Below are positions 1-8,154 of a stretch of 64,000 nucleotides of DNA, piece after piece. Each line of letters begins with the position of its first letter. Positions within the stretch are counted from its first letter, which is position 1. The DNA lies in NCBI GenBank assembly GCA_963848205.1, contig CAWKCV010000002.1, positions 186,001-250,000 on the forward strand, read 5' to 3'. The notes beneath the pieces are model-generated. The model saw only the letters and a list, made by a program, of their open reading frames with translations, made no database searches and was not told the DNA's origin. The position numbers and the translations under genes are program-made. The stretch is from BOG-908 sp963848205 (lineage in GTDB: Bacteria > Pseudomonadota > Alphaproteobacteria > Acetobacterales > Acetobacteraceae).

Positions 1-41
1 AAGTTTTTTGGTCCTTTTGTCAAATAGGACTGCTTTCTTAC
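1..41 (+). repeat. Intergenic hairpin element, copy 1 (plus)
   Basis: Copy of the dispersed family described in the findings. GTCC(T)4 at 11-18 faces AAATAGGAC at 22-30, followed by TGCTTTCT; AAGTTTTTTG leads it. It is cut by the window edge. The right arm ends about 14 bases before the udgX start codon. Confidence 0.8.
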
Positions 42-44
42 TTC

Positions 45-1460
45 ATGCAATCCATCATCCTCTCCCACGTCGTCGATTTCACCACCTGGCGCAGCAACGC
101 CCGCCGGCTCGCACTTGCCGGCATCCCGCCCGAGCAGACGATATGGTCAGTTCACGAAGCGCGCGACCTGTTTGCCGAGCCGGACATCGCGGCACCTGCC
201 ACCGGCACATTTTCCGTATCGCGTGCCTTGGTGGATATGGCGGAGACGGCGATACAGGCGAGCGATCCCGAGCGGTTTGCGTTGCTTTACGCGCTGGTTT
301 GGCGCGCGCATCGCGGCGAGAAACATTTGCTGGAGGATGTGGCCGACCCGCTGGTGCAGCGTGTGACGCGGCTGGCGCAGTCCGTGCGGCGCGATAGCCA
401 CAAGATGCGGGCATTCGTGCGGTTTCGCGAAGTGACCGAGGACGATGCGACGCGATACGTGGCGTGGTTCGAGCCAGACCACTACATAGTGGAAGCCAAC
501 GCGCCGTTCTTCGTGCGGCGGTTTGCAACGATGACGTGGAGCATTCTCACGCCGTACCGCAGCGCTCATTGGGATGGCGATACCTTGCGGCTGGGAGCCG
601 GCGCGCAACCCTCGGACGTGCCGGACGATGATCGGCTGGAAGCGTATTGGCGGGCGTATTTCGCGAGCATTTTCAACCCGGCGCGGTTGAAGGTGTCGGC
701 AATGACCTCGGAGATGCCGAAGAAATATTGGCGCAACTTGCCCGAGGCGGCGGCTATTCCAGGCTTGATACGGGATGCACGGGAGAGAACGGCGACCATG
801 ATCGAGACGCCGAAGGTTTCACCGGAACGCGCGCCGCGTCGTGCGCCGGCGCAGGAAACAGGCGATGCGGCCGGCGTGGCGCCATCGCTGTCGGTCGAGG
901 CGGCCGCTTGCCAGCGCTGCGAACTCTACAAACACGCGACGCAGACGGTGTTTGGCGAGGGCCCTCTCACCGCCCGGCTGATGCTGGTGGGCGAGCAGCC
1001 TGGTGATCAGGAAGATCTGGCGGGGCGGCCGTTCGTGGGGCCAGCGGGACAGATGCTGGACCGTGCGTTGGCCGATGCCGGGATCGACCGGACCGGAGTT
1101 TACGTGACCAACGCGGTCAAGCACTTCAAATTCGAGCCGCGTGGAAAGCGTCGGATTCATGCGACGCCCGATCGCAGTGAAATCGAGGTTTGCCGTTTCT
1201 GGCTGGACCAGGAACGCGCTTTGGTAAAACCTGTGGTGACGATATTGCTGGGCGCGTCAGCGGCGCGGGCGGTGCTGGGTCGCGCCGTCACCATTTCGCG
1301 CGAGCGCGGACGCCCCATCGCGCTGGCCGGTGGCCAGGCGATGGTAACGGTTCATCCGTCGTATCTGCTGAGATTGCCCGACGTGGAAAGCAAGGAACGC
1401 GAGTACGCGGGCCTGGTGAGTGACTTGCGCGCCGCGCTTTCCTGGCTCGAGGCCGCGTGA
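45..1460 (+). CDS. udgX: UdgX-family uracil-DNA-binding protein with N-terminal DUF4130 domain
   Basis: A 471-residue two-domain protein. Residues about 1-270 match the DUF4130 (TIGR03915-like) type seen fused to DNA glycosylases. Residues about 285-470 are a family-4-like uracil-DNA glycosylase: Cys pair (CQRCELY), GEQPGDQEDLAGRPFVGPAG uracil-pocket motif, VTNAVKHFKFEP, and HPSYLLR near the end. The loop KRRIH (His372) is the UdgX signature; in characterised UdgX this histidine forms a covalent bond with the uracil site, giving a tight uracil-DNA adduct. Expected Fe-S cluster cysteines are partly visible. ATG at 45 follows the hairpin element directly with no clear Shine-Dalgarno site apart from the AGGAC of the hairpin arm. 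The stop is 3 bp from the convergent DUF4142 gene. The role in uracil-DNA repair is inferred from family. Confidence 0.9.
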   Translation: MQSIILSHVVDFTTWRSNARRLALAGIPPEQTIWSVHEARDLFAEPDIAAPATGTFSVSRALVDMAETAIQASDPERFALLYALVWRAHRGEKHLLEDVADPLVQRVTRLAQSVRRDSHKMRAFVRFREVTEDDATRYVAWFEPDHYIVEANAPFFVRRFATMTWSILTPYRSAHWDGDTLRLGAGAQPSDVPDDDRLEAYWRAYFASIFNPARLKVSAMTSEMPKKYWRNLPEAAAIPGLIRDARERTATMIETPKVSPERAPRRAPAQETGDAAGVAPSLSVEAAACQRCELYKHATQTVFGEGPLTARLMLVGEQPGDQEDLAGRPFVGPAGQMLDRALADAGIDRTGVYVTNAVKHFKFEPRGKRRIHATPDRSEIEVCRFWLDQERALVKPVVTILLGASAARAVLGRAVTISRERGRPIALAGGQAMVTVHPSYLLRLPDVESKEREYAGLVSDLRAALSWLEAA

Positions 1461-1463
1461 GGT

Positions 1464-1967
1464 TTAGAGGTTCGCCGACAGGCTATCCACCATGCGGGCA
1501 TGCTTCTGGTCGGTGGCCTGTGCCTGCTCGACGAAGCTTTTCACCTGGGGATTAGCGGTGACACCGGCTTCCTTGGCGAAATCGCTTTTGTCCTCGGCGT
1601 TGATCGACTTCATCGCCTTCACGTAGGCGGTATCGAACGAGGCGCCTGAAAGCTTGCTGATTTTATCCAGTTTCTGCTGGTCGTCGGACGTGGGCGCCGT
1701 CGGCAATGTCATGCCGCTCGCCTGTGCAATCTGCTCGGCCATCTTGTTCAGGTTCGTGTGGTCGGCGACGTCCTGCTTGGCGAAGGATTGGACTGCGGCG
1801 TTGGCGCTTTTCTGCACGGCCAATTGCGAAAGCTGCATCTCGTATGAGCTGCCCTGGGCGTCGTGGGTCAGGAATGCCTTGTCGGTCGCCGACAGCGTGC
1901 TGGCTGCGTTGGCCAGGCTTGCCGAAGCGAACAGAATGGCTGGCGATAGTGCGGTCCATTTGATCAT
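1464..1967 (-). CDS. Exported DUF4142 domain protein
   Basis: 167 residues. It begins with a basic residue, a hydrophobic stretch and ANA/A near residue 22, so a cleaved Sec signal is likely. The mature part is predicted to be all-helical and follows the DUF4142 pattern: DKAFLTHDAQGSSYEMQLSQ, LAVQKSANAAVQSFAKQ, DHTNLNKMAEQIA, FDTAYVKAM and HARMVDSL. DUF4142 proteins are periplasmic or outer-membrane-associated and ferritin-like in helical pattern; their function is not established. It is transcribed toward udgX and ends 3 bp from it. No operon partner is visible. Family assignment is good, function unknown. Confidence 0.85.
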   Translation of the reverse strand: MIKWTALSPAILFASASLANAASTLSATDKAFLTHDAQGSSYEMQLSQLAVQKSANAAVQSFAKQDVADHTNLNKMAEQIAQASGMTLPTAPTSDDQQKLDKISKLSGASFDTAYVKAMKSINAEDKSDFAKEAGVTANPQVKSFVEQAQATDQKHARMVDSLSANL

Positions 1968-2076
1968 TCATCATCTCCCTCCGGCGAAAGGCCGGCATGG
2001 CGACAACGCCCATCGGCAAGTATGGAACGCGGGCTATTGAAGATGTGAGGCATCCGGCGTCGCGCGCCCATCCCGG

Positions 2077-2137
2077 GGTCCGCGACAGCAGCGACAAAGG
2101 TCTTTTGCTTCTTTTCTTCAGGAAAAGGACTTCCTGC
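2077..2137 (+). repeat. Intergenic hairpin element, copy 2 (plus, diverged)
   Basis: Lies 3' of pdxH (minus strand). GGTCCGCGACAGC at 2077-2089 is identical to 30074-30086 and precedes AAGGTCTTTTGCTTC-TTTTCTTCA-GGAAAAGGAC. The arms are less well matched than in other copies. Confidence 0.6.
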
Positions 2138-2166
2138 CGGTAAAGGGGCAGGTTTGTGCCTGCAGT

Positions 2167-2763
2167 TTACGGAAACAGCCGTTTCCGCTGCCACGCATTC
2201 TCGGCGCGCGTGTAGATGTTCCTGTCATGCAGCCGATACGGCATGTCCTGCCAGAACTCGAAGCGCTCCGGCCGCACCCGGTAGCCGGACCAGTGCGGCG
2301 GGCGGGGGATGTCGTCGCCGGGATACAGACGCTCCAGCTCGGCGACGCGGCTTTCCAGCACGCTCCGGTCGGGCAGCACGCGCGACTGGTCGGACGCCCA
2401 GGCGCCTAGGCGGGAGATGCGGGCGCGCGAGGCATAATAGGCATCGGCTTCAGCGGGCGAGACAGGCGAGGCGGCGCCCTCGATCCGGATCTGGCGCAGC
2501 AGCGATTTCCAGTGGAAGAGCAGGGCCACGTTCGGGTTGGCGGACAGCTCGCCTCCCTTTCGGCTCTGCGTGTTGGTGTAGAACACGAAGCCGTCGCGGT
2601 CGTGGCCTTTGAGCAGGACGACGCGTGCGCTGGGCCGGCCGTCGTGCCCGACGCTGGCAAGCGTCATGGCGTTGGGGTCGTTCGGCTCGTTTGCGCGCGC
2701 AGCCTCCATCCATGTCTCGAACAGGGTGAATGGGTCGGTAGTCGCGGTCGGGTCGTGCTGCAT
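2167..2763 (-). CDS. pdxH: Pyridoxamine 5'-phosphate oxidase
   Basis: 198 residues, the usual length. It uses FMN and O2 to convert pyridoxamine- or pyridoxine-5'-phosphate to pyridoxal 5'-phosphate in the cytoplasm. Seen directly: DPNAMTLASVGHDGRPSARVVLLK, the GFVFYTN(T)QSRKGGEL FMN/substrate region, ALLFHWKSLLRQIRIEG, and the C-terminal PPHWSGYRVRPERFEFWQ plus RLHDR, which carries the conserved PLP-phosphate and FMN-binding residues. Complete at both ends. It is divergent from fabI with 143 bp between starts, which must hold both promoters. Confidence 0.96.
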   Translation of the reverse strand: MQHDPTATTDPFTLFETWMEAARANEPNDPNAMTLASVGHDGRPSARVVLLKGHDRDGFVFYTNTQSRKGGELSANPNVALLFHWKSLLRQIRIEGAASPVSPAEADAYYASRARISRLGAWASDQSRVLPDRSVLESRVAELERLYPGDDIPRPPHWSGYRVRPERFEFWQDMPYRLHDRNIYTRAENAWQRKRLFP

Positions 2764-2906
2764 GGGCGGTTCTTACCCCTGGGCGCCAGGCCCGGCCAGC
2801 GCCGGTGGGCCACCGTAAGTCACGCCGGCCGCCTTGCGCAGCGCGCACCCGCTGTGCCACCACCAGCCGCCAGGACGACAGCCCCCCTTTGGCCCCGAGG
2901 ACGTTT

Positions 2907-3749
2907 ATGCCCGATTCGACCCAGACCCTGCCCAGGCGCGGAACGCTGATGGCCGGCAAGCGGGGCGTGGTCATGGGTGTGGCCAACGAGCGATCGCTGG
3001 CTTGGGGGATTGCGGCCGCGGTGGCGGCCCAGGGTGGCGAAATCGCGTTCACCTATCAGGGCGATGCGCTGGGCAAGCGCGTGCGGCCGTTGGCAGCGAG
3101 CGTCGGCGCCGGCCATGTGATGCCGTGCGACGTGACGGACGAGCAGAGCATCGATACCGTCTTCCGGACGCTGCGCGACGAATGGGGCACGATCGACTTC
3201 CTGGTTCACGCGATCGGCTTTGCCGACAAGCAGTTCCTGCGCGGGCGGTATGTGGACACGCCGCGGGAGGCGTTTTTGCAGGCGATGGACATTTCCTGCT
3301 TCTCGTTCACCTCGGTATGCCAGCGTGCGGCGGCGATGATGCAGCCTGGCGGGTCGTTGCTGACGCTGAGTTACCTGGGTGCCGAGCGCGTGGTGCCGCA
3401 TTACAACGTGATGGGTGTGGCCAAGGCAGCGCTCGAGGCGTCCGTACGGTATCTGGCAATGGATCTGGGCAGCGCGGGCATCCGGGTGAACGCGATCAGC
3501 GCCGGGCCGGTGAAGACGCTGGCGGCGAGCGGCATCGGCGACTTCCGGTACATTCTACGGTGGAACCAGCTCAACAGCCCGATGGAGCGCAATGTCGGCG
3601 TGGATGAGGTGGGGGGCGCTGGACTCTATCTATTGTCGGATTTGTCGACTGCGGTGACGGGCGAGGTGCATCATGTGGATTGCGGCTACCATATAATTGG
3701 GATGAAGAATCCGAAGGCGCCGGATATCGCGGCTGTGACGGACGAGTAA
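2907..3749 (+). CDS. fabI: Enoyl-[acyl-carrier-protein] reductase (NADH)
   Basis: 280 residues from the ATG at 2907, which has CCGAGG six bases upstream; a longer in-frame start at 2805 adds an arginine-rich, non-conserved leader and was not used. FabI catalyses the last reduction of type II fatty-acid elongation. The short-chain-dehydrogenase-type fold is plain: GKRGVVMGVANERSLAWGIA (the FabI form of the nucleotide loop), DVTDEQS, LVHAIGFAD, and the catalytic Tyr-x6-Lys (YNVMGVAK) followed by AGPVKTLAASGI. In the YxxxxxxK spacing it matches FabI rather than FabL or FabV. A minus-orientation hairpin element begins right after the stop codon. Confidence 0.96.
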   Translation: MPDSTQTLPRRGTLMAGKRGVVMGVANERSLAWGIAAAVAAQGGEIAFTYQGDALGKRVRPLAASVGAGHVMPCDVTDEQSIDTVFRTLRDEWGTIDFLVHAIGFADKQFLRGRYVDTPREAFLQAMDISCFSFTSVCQRAAAMMQPGGSLLTLSYLGAERVVPHYNVMGVAKAALEASVRYLAMDLGSAGIRVNAISAGPVKTLAASGIGDFRYILRWNQLNSPMERNVGVDEVGGAGLYLLSDLSTAVTGEVHHVDCGYHIIGMKNPKAPDIAAVTDE

Positions 3750-3782
3750 GCAGTCCTTTTTTGGAAAAACGGAACAAAGCTT
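3750..3782 (-). repeat. Intergenic hairpin element, copy 3 (minus)
   Basis: GCAGTCCTTTTTTGGAAAAACGGAAC immediately 3' of fabI. Read on the minus strand it matches the family (GTTCC...GGACTGC). It is the left half of a facing pair with copy 4. Confidence 0.8.
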
Positions 3783-3813
3783 TGCCAACGCTGTTGCCAG
3801 CTCGTCGCGAGCA

Positions 3814-3873
3814 TCGCGACAGCGGAACAGAAGTTTTTTGGTCCTTTTTTGCAAAAAAGGACTGCTTTCTACC
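3814..3873 (+). repeat. Intergenic hairpin element, copy 4 (plus), abutting aroC
   Basis: The best copy. TCGCGACAGCGG at 3814-3825, then AAGTTTTTTG at 3831, then GTCCTTTTTT-gc-AAAAAAGGAC (3841-3862, a perfect 10-bp stem with a 2-base centre) and TGCTTTCTACC. The aroC ATG follows at once, so the AAGGA in the 3' arm is about 12 bases before the start codon. Confidence 0.9.
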
Positions 3874-4944
3874 ATGAGCCACAACACCTTCGGCCACCTC
3901 TTCCGCGTCACCACCTGGGGCGAAAGCCACGGCCCCGCGATCGGCTGCGTCGTCGATGGATGCCCGCCCGGGATCGCCCTCGGCGAAACCGATATCCAGC
4001 CCTGGCTCGACCGGCGACGGCCGGGCCAATCCAGCTTCACCACACAACGGCAGGAGCCCGACACCGTACGGATACTCTCCGGCGTGTTCGAGGGCCGCAC
4101 CACCGGCACGCCGATCGCGCTGCAGATCGAGAATGTGGACCAGCGGTCGCGCGATTATGGGGCCATCGCCCAGCAATATCGGCCAGGACATGCGGATTTT
4201 ACCTACGACCGCAAATATGGCGTGCGGGATTATCGTGGCGGCGGCCGCAGTTCCGCGCGGGAGACCGCATGCCGGGTGGCGGCCGGCGCGATTGCGCGAC
4301 TGGTGCTGGGCGAGGCCGTTCAGATACGCGGGGCGCTGGTGCAGATGGGCCGGAACGGTATCGACCGGCAGAAATTCGATTGGGCGGAGACGCTGCGAAA
4401 CCCGTTTTTTTGCCCCGACGCCGATGCCGCCGCGGCCTGGGAGCGCGAGCTGATGGCTATCCGGCGCGACGGATCATCCATCGGGGCGGTCATCGAAATT
4501 GTGGCCGATCACGTGGAGCCCGGCTGGGGGGCACCGCTGTACGGCAAGCTGGATGCAGATCTGGCGGCGGCGCTGATGAGCATCAACGCGGTGAAAGGCG
4601 TGGAGATCGGCGACGGTTTTGCGGCGGCGGGGCTGCGCGGCGAGGAGAATGCCGACGAAATGCGGACCCAGGACGGCACGGTCCGTTTCGGCAGCAATCA
4701 TGCGGGCGGCATACTTGGCGGCATCGCCACGGGGCAGCCAATCGTTGCGCGGTTCGCGGTCAAGCCGACGAGTTCGATACTGATCCCGCAAAAGAGCGTG
4801 GACTCCCGAGGAGACGCCGTCGAGGTTACCACGCGTGGGCGGCACGACCCGTGTGTGGGAATTCGCGCCGTGCCGGTGGGTGAAGCCATGATGGCGTGTG
4901 TGCTGGCTGACCATAAGCTGCGCCATCGTGGGCAAGTGGGATAG
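3874..4944 (+). CDS. aroC: Chorismate synthase
   Basis: 356 residues, normal for the bacterial enzyme. It makes chorismate from 5-enolpyruvylshikimate-3-phosphate using reduced FMN, the last shared step of aromatic amino acid synthesis. Family signatures seen: GESHGPAIGCVVDGCPPG near the start, RRRPGQSSFTTQR, DYGAIAQQYRPGHADFTYD, YRGGGRSSARETACRVAAGA, FGSNHAGGILGGIATG, and HDPCVGIRAVPVGEAM near the end. The ATG at 3874 gives the family N-terminus MSHNTFGHLFRVTTWGESHG. The only Shine-Dalgarno-like sequence is the AAGGA inside the upstream hairpin arm, which may limit translation when paired. Confidence 0.97.
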   Translation: MSHNTFGHLFRVTTWGESHGPAIGCVVDGCPPGIALGETDIQPWLDRRRPGQSSFTTQRQEPDTVRILSGVFEGRTTGTPIALQIENVDQRSRDYGAIAQQYRPGHADFTYDRKYGVRDYRGGGRSSARETACRVAAGAIARLVLGEAVQIRGALVQMGRNGIDRQKFDWAETLRNPFFCPDADAAAAWERELMAIRRDGSSIGAVIEIVADHVEPGWGAPLYGKLDADLAAALMSINAVKGVEIGDGFAAAGLRGEENADEMRTQDGTVRFGSNHAGGILGGIATGQPIVARFAVKPTSSILIPQKSVDSRGDAVEVTTRGRHDPCVGIRAVPVGEAMMACVLADHKLRHRGQVG

Positions 4945-4997
4945 GGCCGCCGACGGAATAACTCGCAAAACATTGAGCTCACGCAAGTTTGCGTTTG

Positions 4998-6251
4998 ATG
5001 TCTGACCCACGCTTCGCCATTGTTAAAACGATGGACATGATGGTCAGCGACGATTCTGCGGATCTCCTGAATGCCCTGGTCGAGCGGATCGGCCGTGGCG
5101 TTTGGCAAGCGCGCATGGCGGAGCTGAAACGTGGTTGCACGCCCACGCATGCGGGTCGGGCTTTGAGCCAGTTACATGCGCTCGAATTGACGATCGAGCG
5201 TCTGCGTCGCCCGGGCCGAAATGCACCGCTCAGCGAACTTGAGCGTAGGATCGTGTCTCTGGCTGGACAGCTTGCCAGGCTCGCCGATCAGCTTACGCAG
5301 GCGGGGCGCGTGCGTTTGGATGCGATGCTTGGCCAGGTAGTGCGCGGGAATGGCACGCTTGTGCCGCTTTTTCATCTCATCCGGACGGCGGCATTGCAGC
5401 GTGGCCGCGGCTTCGATGTTGGTTATGCGGGCCTGGACGAAGCGGCACCATTCGATCTGTTGTTGAACCGGCAGGGTTTGGAGGCCGAAGTCGCTTGCGA
5501 GGTGATTTCGGCCGAGGCGGGCCGCGACCTGCACCGGCGTGCCTGGTCGCAGTTGATGGATCGCGTGGACCCCGACTTGCAGAGCTGGCTGGCGGCGCAT
5601 CCTGGTCGGTATCTGCTGAAGATGACGCTGCCGCAGGGATTGAGTGCCTGCGAAGAGGGCGCCCCCAAACTGTGCGAGCTGCATAGCCGGATTACCCGGA
5701 TGCTGATGCAGCAGAAGCGTGCCGACCACGACGAGGCGGCTGTGCTTCGGCTGGATCCGCTGATGTTGGCGGCAGCTCAGATGGGCGACAACTCCGGCGC
5801 ACAGGGTGGGTTGATGCCGAAACTTCGGCAGGAATTCGGCATCGAGGCGCATCTCGGCGTGACCTCCGCGTCTGCCGGCTTGTTCGTGATGGCCGCGCGT
5901 GCGGGGCGGCAGGACGAGGTGGCGGGTGCGGTGCACCGGCATATGGCGGAGGTCGCACCAAAGCGCTTGACTGGCAGCCGCCCTGGTATTCTCGCGATGT
6001 TCCTCGAAGATACCGACCGGCTCGAGTGGCAGGCGTTGCGTACGCAGTTGCGGCTGGAGGGCGAGGCGCGGCATTTCATGACACGGCCGGAGGCTCGGTC
6101 AGTGGTGGCGGTCACGTGTGCATGCCGGCTCGAGCTGTTGGGGCCGGACGAGACGGAGGGCCAGGCGTGCTGCGAGTTGCGGTTCCGCAATCCGGGGCAT
6201 CCGGCATCGAAGCAGGCGGCCCTTGCGCCGGCCGTTGCCTCTTCTCCTTGA
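4998..6251 (+). CDS. Unknown 417-residue protein, possible degenerate PD-(D/E)XK-like core
   Basis: I do not recognise a named family. Start taken at ATG 4998; a TTG nine bases upstream would add three residues. Residues 20-115 are rich in Leu, Arg and Glu with helical heptads. Around residues 145-185 the pattern APFDLLLNR...LEAEVACEVISAEAGRDLHRR resembles the D...E-x-K strand pair of restriction-endonuclease-like proteins that read EVECKxxSxDxGRxxHR; here the position of the catalytic Lys appears to be Glu (CEVIS). Residues 230-417 have no recognisable motif. No signal peptide or membrane segment. It sits between aroC and cbbY with 53 bp upstream. Being a real gene is likely from length and codon use; the nuclease link is a weak inference. 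Confidence 0.75.
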   Translation: MSDPRFAIVKTMDMMVSDDSADLLNALVERIGRGVWQARMAELKRGCTPTHAGRALSQLHALELTIERLRRPGRNAPLSELERRIVSLAGQLARLADQLTQAGRVRLDAMLGQVVRGNGTLVPLFHLIRTAALQRGRGFDVGYAGLDEAAPFDLLLNRQGLEAEVACEVISAEAGRDLHRRAWSQLMDRVDPDLQSWLAAHPGRYLLKMTLPQGLSACEEGAPKLCELHSRITRMLMQQKRADHDEAAVLRLDPLMLAAAQMGDNSGAQGGLMPKLRQEFGIEAHLGVTSASAGLFVMAARAGRQDEVAGAVHRHMAEVAPKRLTGSRPGILAMFLEDTDRLEWQALRTQLRLEGEARHFMTRPEARSVVAVTCACRLELLGPDETEGQACCELRFRNPGHPASKQAALAPAVASSP

Positions 6252-6344
6252 GGCTATGGCTTGGCGAGCGGCGGCTTGTTTGGACGTGTTCATACGGCTT
6301 TGCGCCCGTAGCCGGATGAGGTTCTTTATACGCGCTTGCTGCGA

Positions 6345-7088
6345 ATGACGGACGCTTCGGTCAAAGCGTTGATTTTCGACGTGGATGGGACGCTGGCCGA
6401 GACCGAGGAATATCACCGCCAAGCATTTAACGAGACATTTGCTGCTGCCGGCCTGAGTTGGGTTTGGGACAGATCGCTGTATGTGCGGCTGCTCAAGGTG
6501 ACCGGCGGCAAGGAACGGATTGCGCATTATATCGCGAGCGCAGGCGCCGAACCGGTGCTTGACCAGGCGTCGATCGCCTCGCTGCATCGCGACAAGACGG
6601 CGCGGTTTGCGGCGCACGTCGCCAACGGTGGTGTCGAATTGCGGCCAGGCGTGAAACGACTGCTGACCGAAGCGCGCGAGGCTGGCGTTCGACTTGCCGT
6701 AGCCACGACGACGACGCGGCAGAATGTCACTGCATTGCTGGACGCAACCTTAGGCTACGATCCGTTCGAGGTGATTGCGGCGGGCGACGATGTTTCCGCC
6801 AAGAAGCCGGCACCGGACGTCTATGTGCTGGCGCTGCAACGTTTGGGTTTGGATGCCAAGTCGTGCGTCGCCATCGAAGATACATTGAATGGGTATCGCA
6901 GCGCCACGGAAGCGGGGCTGCCGTGCCTGGTCACCAGGAGCGTGTATGGCGAGCGCGACGGCTATACCGACGCGCTTGCAGTCGTTGACGATCTGGACCG
7001 CGCCGGCGGCGATGCAGACGGACCCTTCGGTTTGCGCGAGATTATCGCACTGCATGCCGTGCATGGAGCACGCGGGCGGAACGGGTAA
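6345..7088 (+). CDS. cbbY: HAD phosphatase CbbY (xylulose-1,5-bisphosphate phosphatase type)
   Basis: 247 residues. HAD motif I FDVDGTLAETEE near residue 11, cap domain with HRQAFNETF, LSWVWD, and LYVRLLKVTGGKERIAHY, which is the CbbY-specific signature; motif II VATTTTRQN, motif III Lys in SAKKPAPDVYVLAL, motif IV AIEDTLNGYRSA. CbbY enzymes dephosphorylate xylulose-1,5-bisphosphate, a misfire product that inhibits RuBisCO. A TTG nine bases upstream is an alternative start. It lies outside the cbb operon, convergent with cbbR. Its presence implies that RuBisCO exists elsewhere in the genome or did in the recent past. Confidence 0.88.
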   Translation: MTDASVKALIFDVDGTLAETEEYHRQAFNETFAAAGLSWVWDRSLYVRLLKVTGGKERIAHYIASAGAEPVLDQASIASLHRDKTARFAAHVANGGVELRPGVKRLLTEAREAGVRLAVATTTTRQNVTALLDATLGYDPFEVIAAGDDVSAKKPAPDVYVLALQRLGLDAKSCVAIEDTLNGYRSATEAGLPCLVTRSVYGERDGYTDALAVVDDLDRAGGDADGPFGLREIIALHAVHGARGRNG

Positions 7089-7103
7089 TATCATACACGG
7101 CCC

Positions 7104-7127
7104 GCGTGCATGCATCCTCCTGCACGC
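7104..7127. terminator. Stem-loop between convergent cbbY and cbbR
   Basis: GCGTGCA (7104-7110) and TGCACGC (7121-7127) form a perfect 7-bp stem with a 10-base loop, 15 bases after the cbbY stop. ATTATCGGCTTTT follows. The T run is separated, so this is a terminator-like structure rather than a canonical one. Confidence 0.45.
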
Positions 7128-7145
7128 ATTATCGGCTTTTGCTCG

Positions 7146-8096
7146 TCACCTGCCCCGTCTTTTGCGGTCTGCGGCGGCACGATATCCGCTTTCGAGTGCG
7201 TCGATCACCCTCTGCCCGTTCTCTTCGATGAACGACAATAGATGTGCATGGGCCGGCATCATCGGCATCGAGCGTCGGCGCACGATATACCACGACCGCT
7301 GAACGGGAAAACCGTCGACTGGCAGCAGATGGATGAAGCGGAGCGCCAGTTCGAGGCCTATGGTATGCCGCGAAATGACGGCTATTCCCATACCCGCCAT
7401 GACGGCCTGCTTGATGGTTTCGTTACTGTCGGTTGTCATGCCGATATTTGGCGTGACACCGGCAGCCAGGAAAACCTGCTGCATGAGCATGCGGGTGCCC
7501 GATCCTTCCTCGCGCGTTATGAGTTTTTCATCGGCCAGTTCGTGAATTGCGAGCGTTTGGGCTTTTGCGAGAACGTGATCGGTTGCGGAGATGACGACGG
7601 AGGGATGGCTGGCAAAGGCAGATGCTGAAAGGTCGGACTCTGTTCCCGGTCGCCCCATGATTGCGAGATCGATGTCGCCCTGGGCCACGGCATCGGCGAT
7701 CTGCTGGCGATTGCCAAACCTGAAGTTGATGGAGACACCAGGATATACACTCTGGAAGCGGGCGAGAACGTGGGGGACGATGTATTTGGCAGTGGAGACG
7801 GCCCCCAAGCGGACCCGCCCGCCGACGCCGCGCAACGACGAGAGCGCTTGGCCGGCATCTTCGAGGGCCTGGAGTACAGCTTTGGCGAAAACCAGAAGCG
7901 TGTGGCCGGCGTCGGTCAGGATGACGTTGCGGCCAACGCGCTCGAACAATACAAATCCAGTTGCATCTTCGATTTGCTTGATCTGGAACGAGACTGCCGC
8001 CGGCGAGACATGGAGAGCCTCCGACGCCCGGGCAAAAGACTGCAGGTCGGAGGCCGACACGAACATCTGCAATTGCCGGACGGTGATGTTAAACAA
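7146..8096 (-). CDS. cbbR: LysR-type regulator of the cbb operon
   Basis: 316 residues. N-terminal winged helix-turn-helix (RQLQMFVSASDLQSFARASEALHVSPAAVSFQIKQIE), a linker helix, then a periplasmic-binding-like effector domain with GAVSTAKYIVPHVLARF, the AIMGRP stretch, LITREEGSGTRMLMQQ and DSNETIKQAVMAGMGIAVIS, all typical of CbbR. CbbR proteins activate Calvin-cycle operons and respond to metabolites such as RuBP or NADPH. It is divergent from the cbb operon, with 58 bp between its ATG and the 60-codon ORF; that is the expected operator location. Confidence 0.92.
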   Translation of the reverse strand: MFNITVRQLQMFVSASDLQSFARASEALHVSPAAVSFQIKQIEDATGFVLFERVGRNVILTDAGHTLLVFAKAVLQALEDAGQALSSLRGVGGRVRLGAVSTAKYIVPHVLARFQSVYPGVSINFRFGNRQQIADAVAQGDIDLAIMGRPGTESDLSASAFASHPSVVISATDHVLAKAQTLAIHELADEKLITREEGSGTRMLMQQVFLAAGVTPNIGMTTDSNETIKQAVMAGMGIAVISRHTIGLELALRFIHLLPVDGFPVQRSWYIVRRRSMPMMPAHAHLLSFIEENGQRVIDALESGYRAAADRKRRGR

Positions 8097-8154
8097 GGCT
8101 GACCATCAAGGGATCCCTTAGCATAGTCGCCAGAATTATTTGTTTCCCTAGTCG
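8097..8154. promoter_or_regulatory. cbbR / cbb operon intergenic control region
   Basis: 58 bp between divergent genes. It holds a perfect 12-bp palindrome AAGGGATCCCTT at 8108-8119 within TCA-AGGGATCCCT-TTA-like flanks. LysR regulators bind dyads of this kind in divergent promoters. No strict T-N11-A dyad was found, so the operator role is inferred from position. Confidence 0.45.

Noticed and set aside
2805..2906. Longer fabI start
   Set aside because: Adds an Arg-rich, unconserved leader. The ATG at 2907 has a ribosome site and gives the family length.
3838..3873. aroC start at TTG 3838 within the hairpin
   Set aside because: Would translate the repeat itself. Chorismate synthase begins at 3874.
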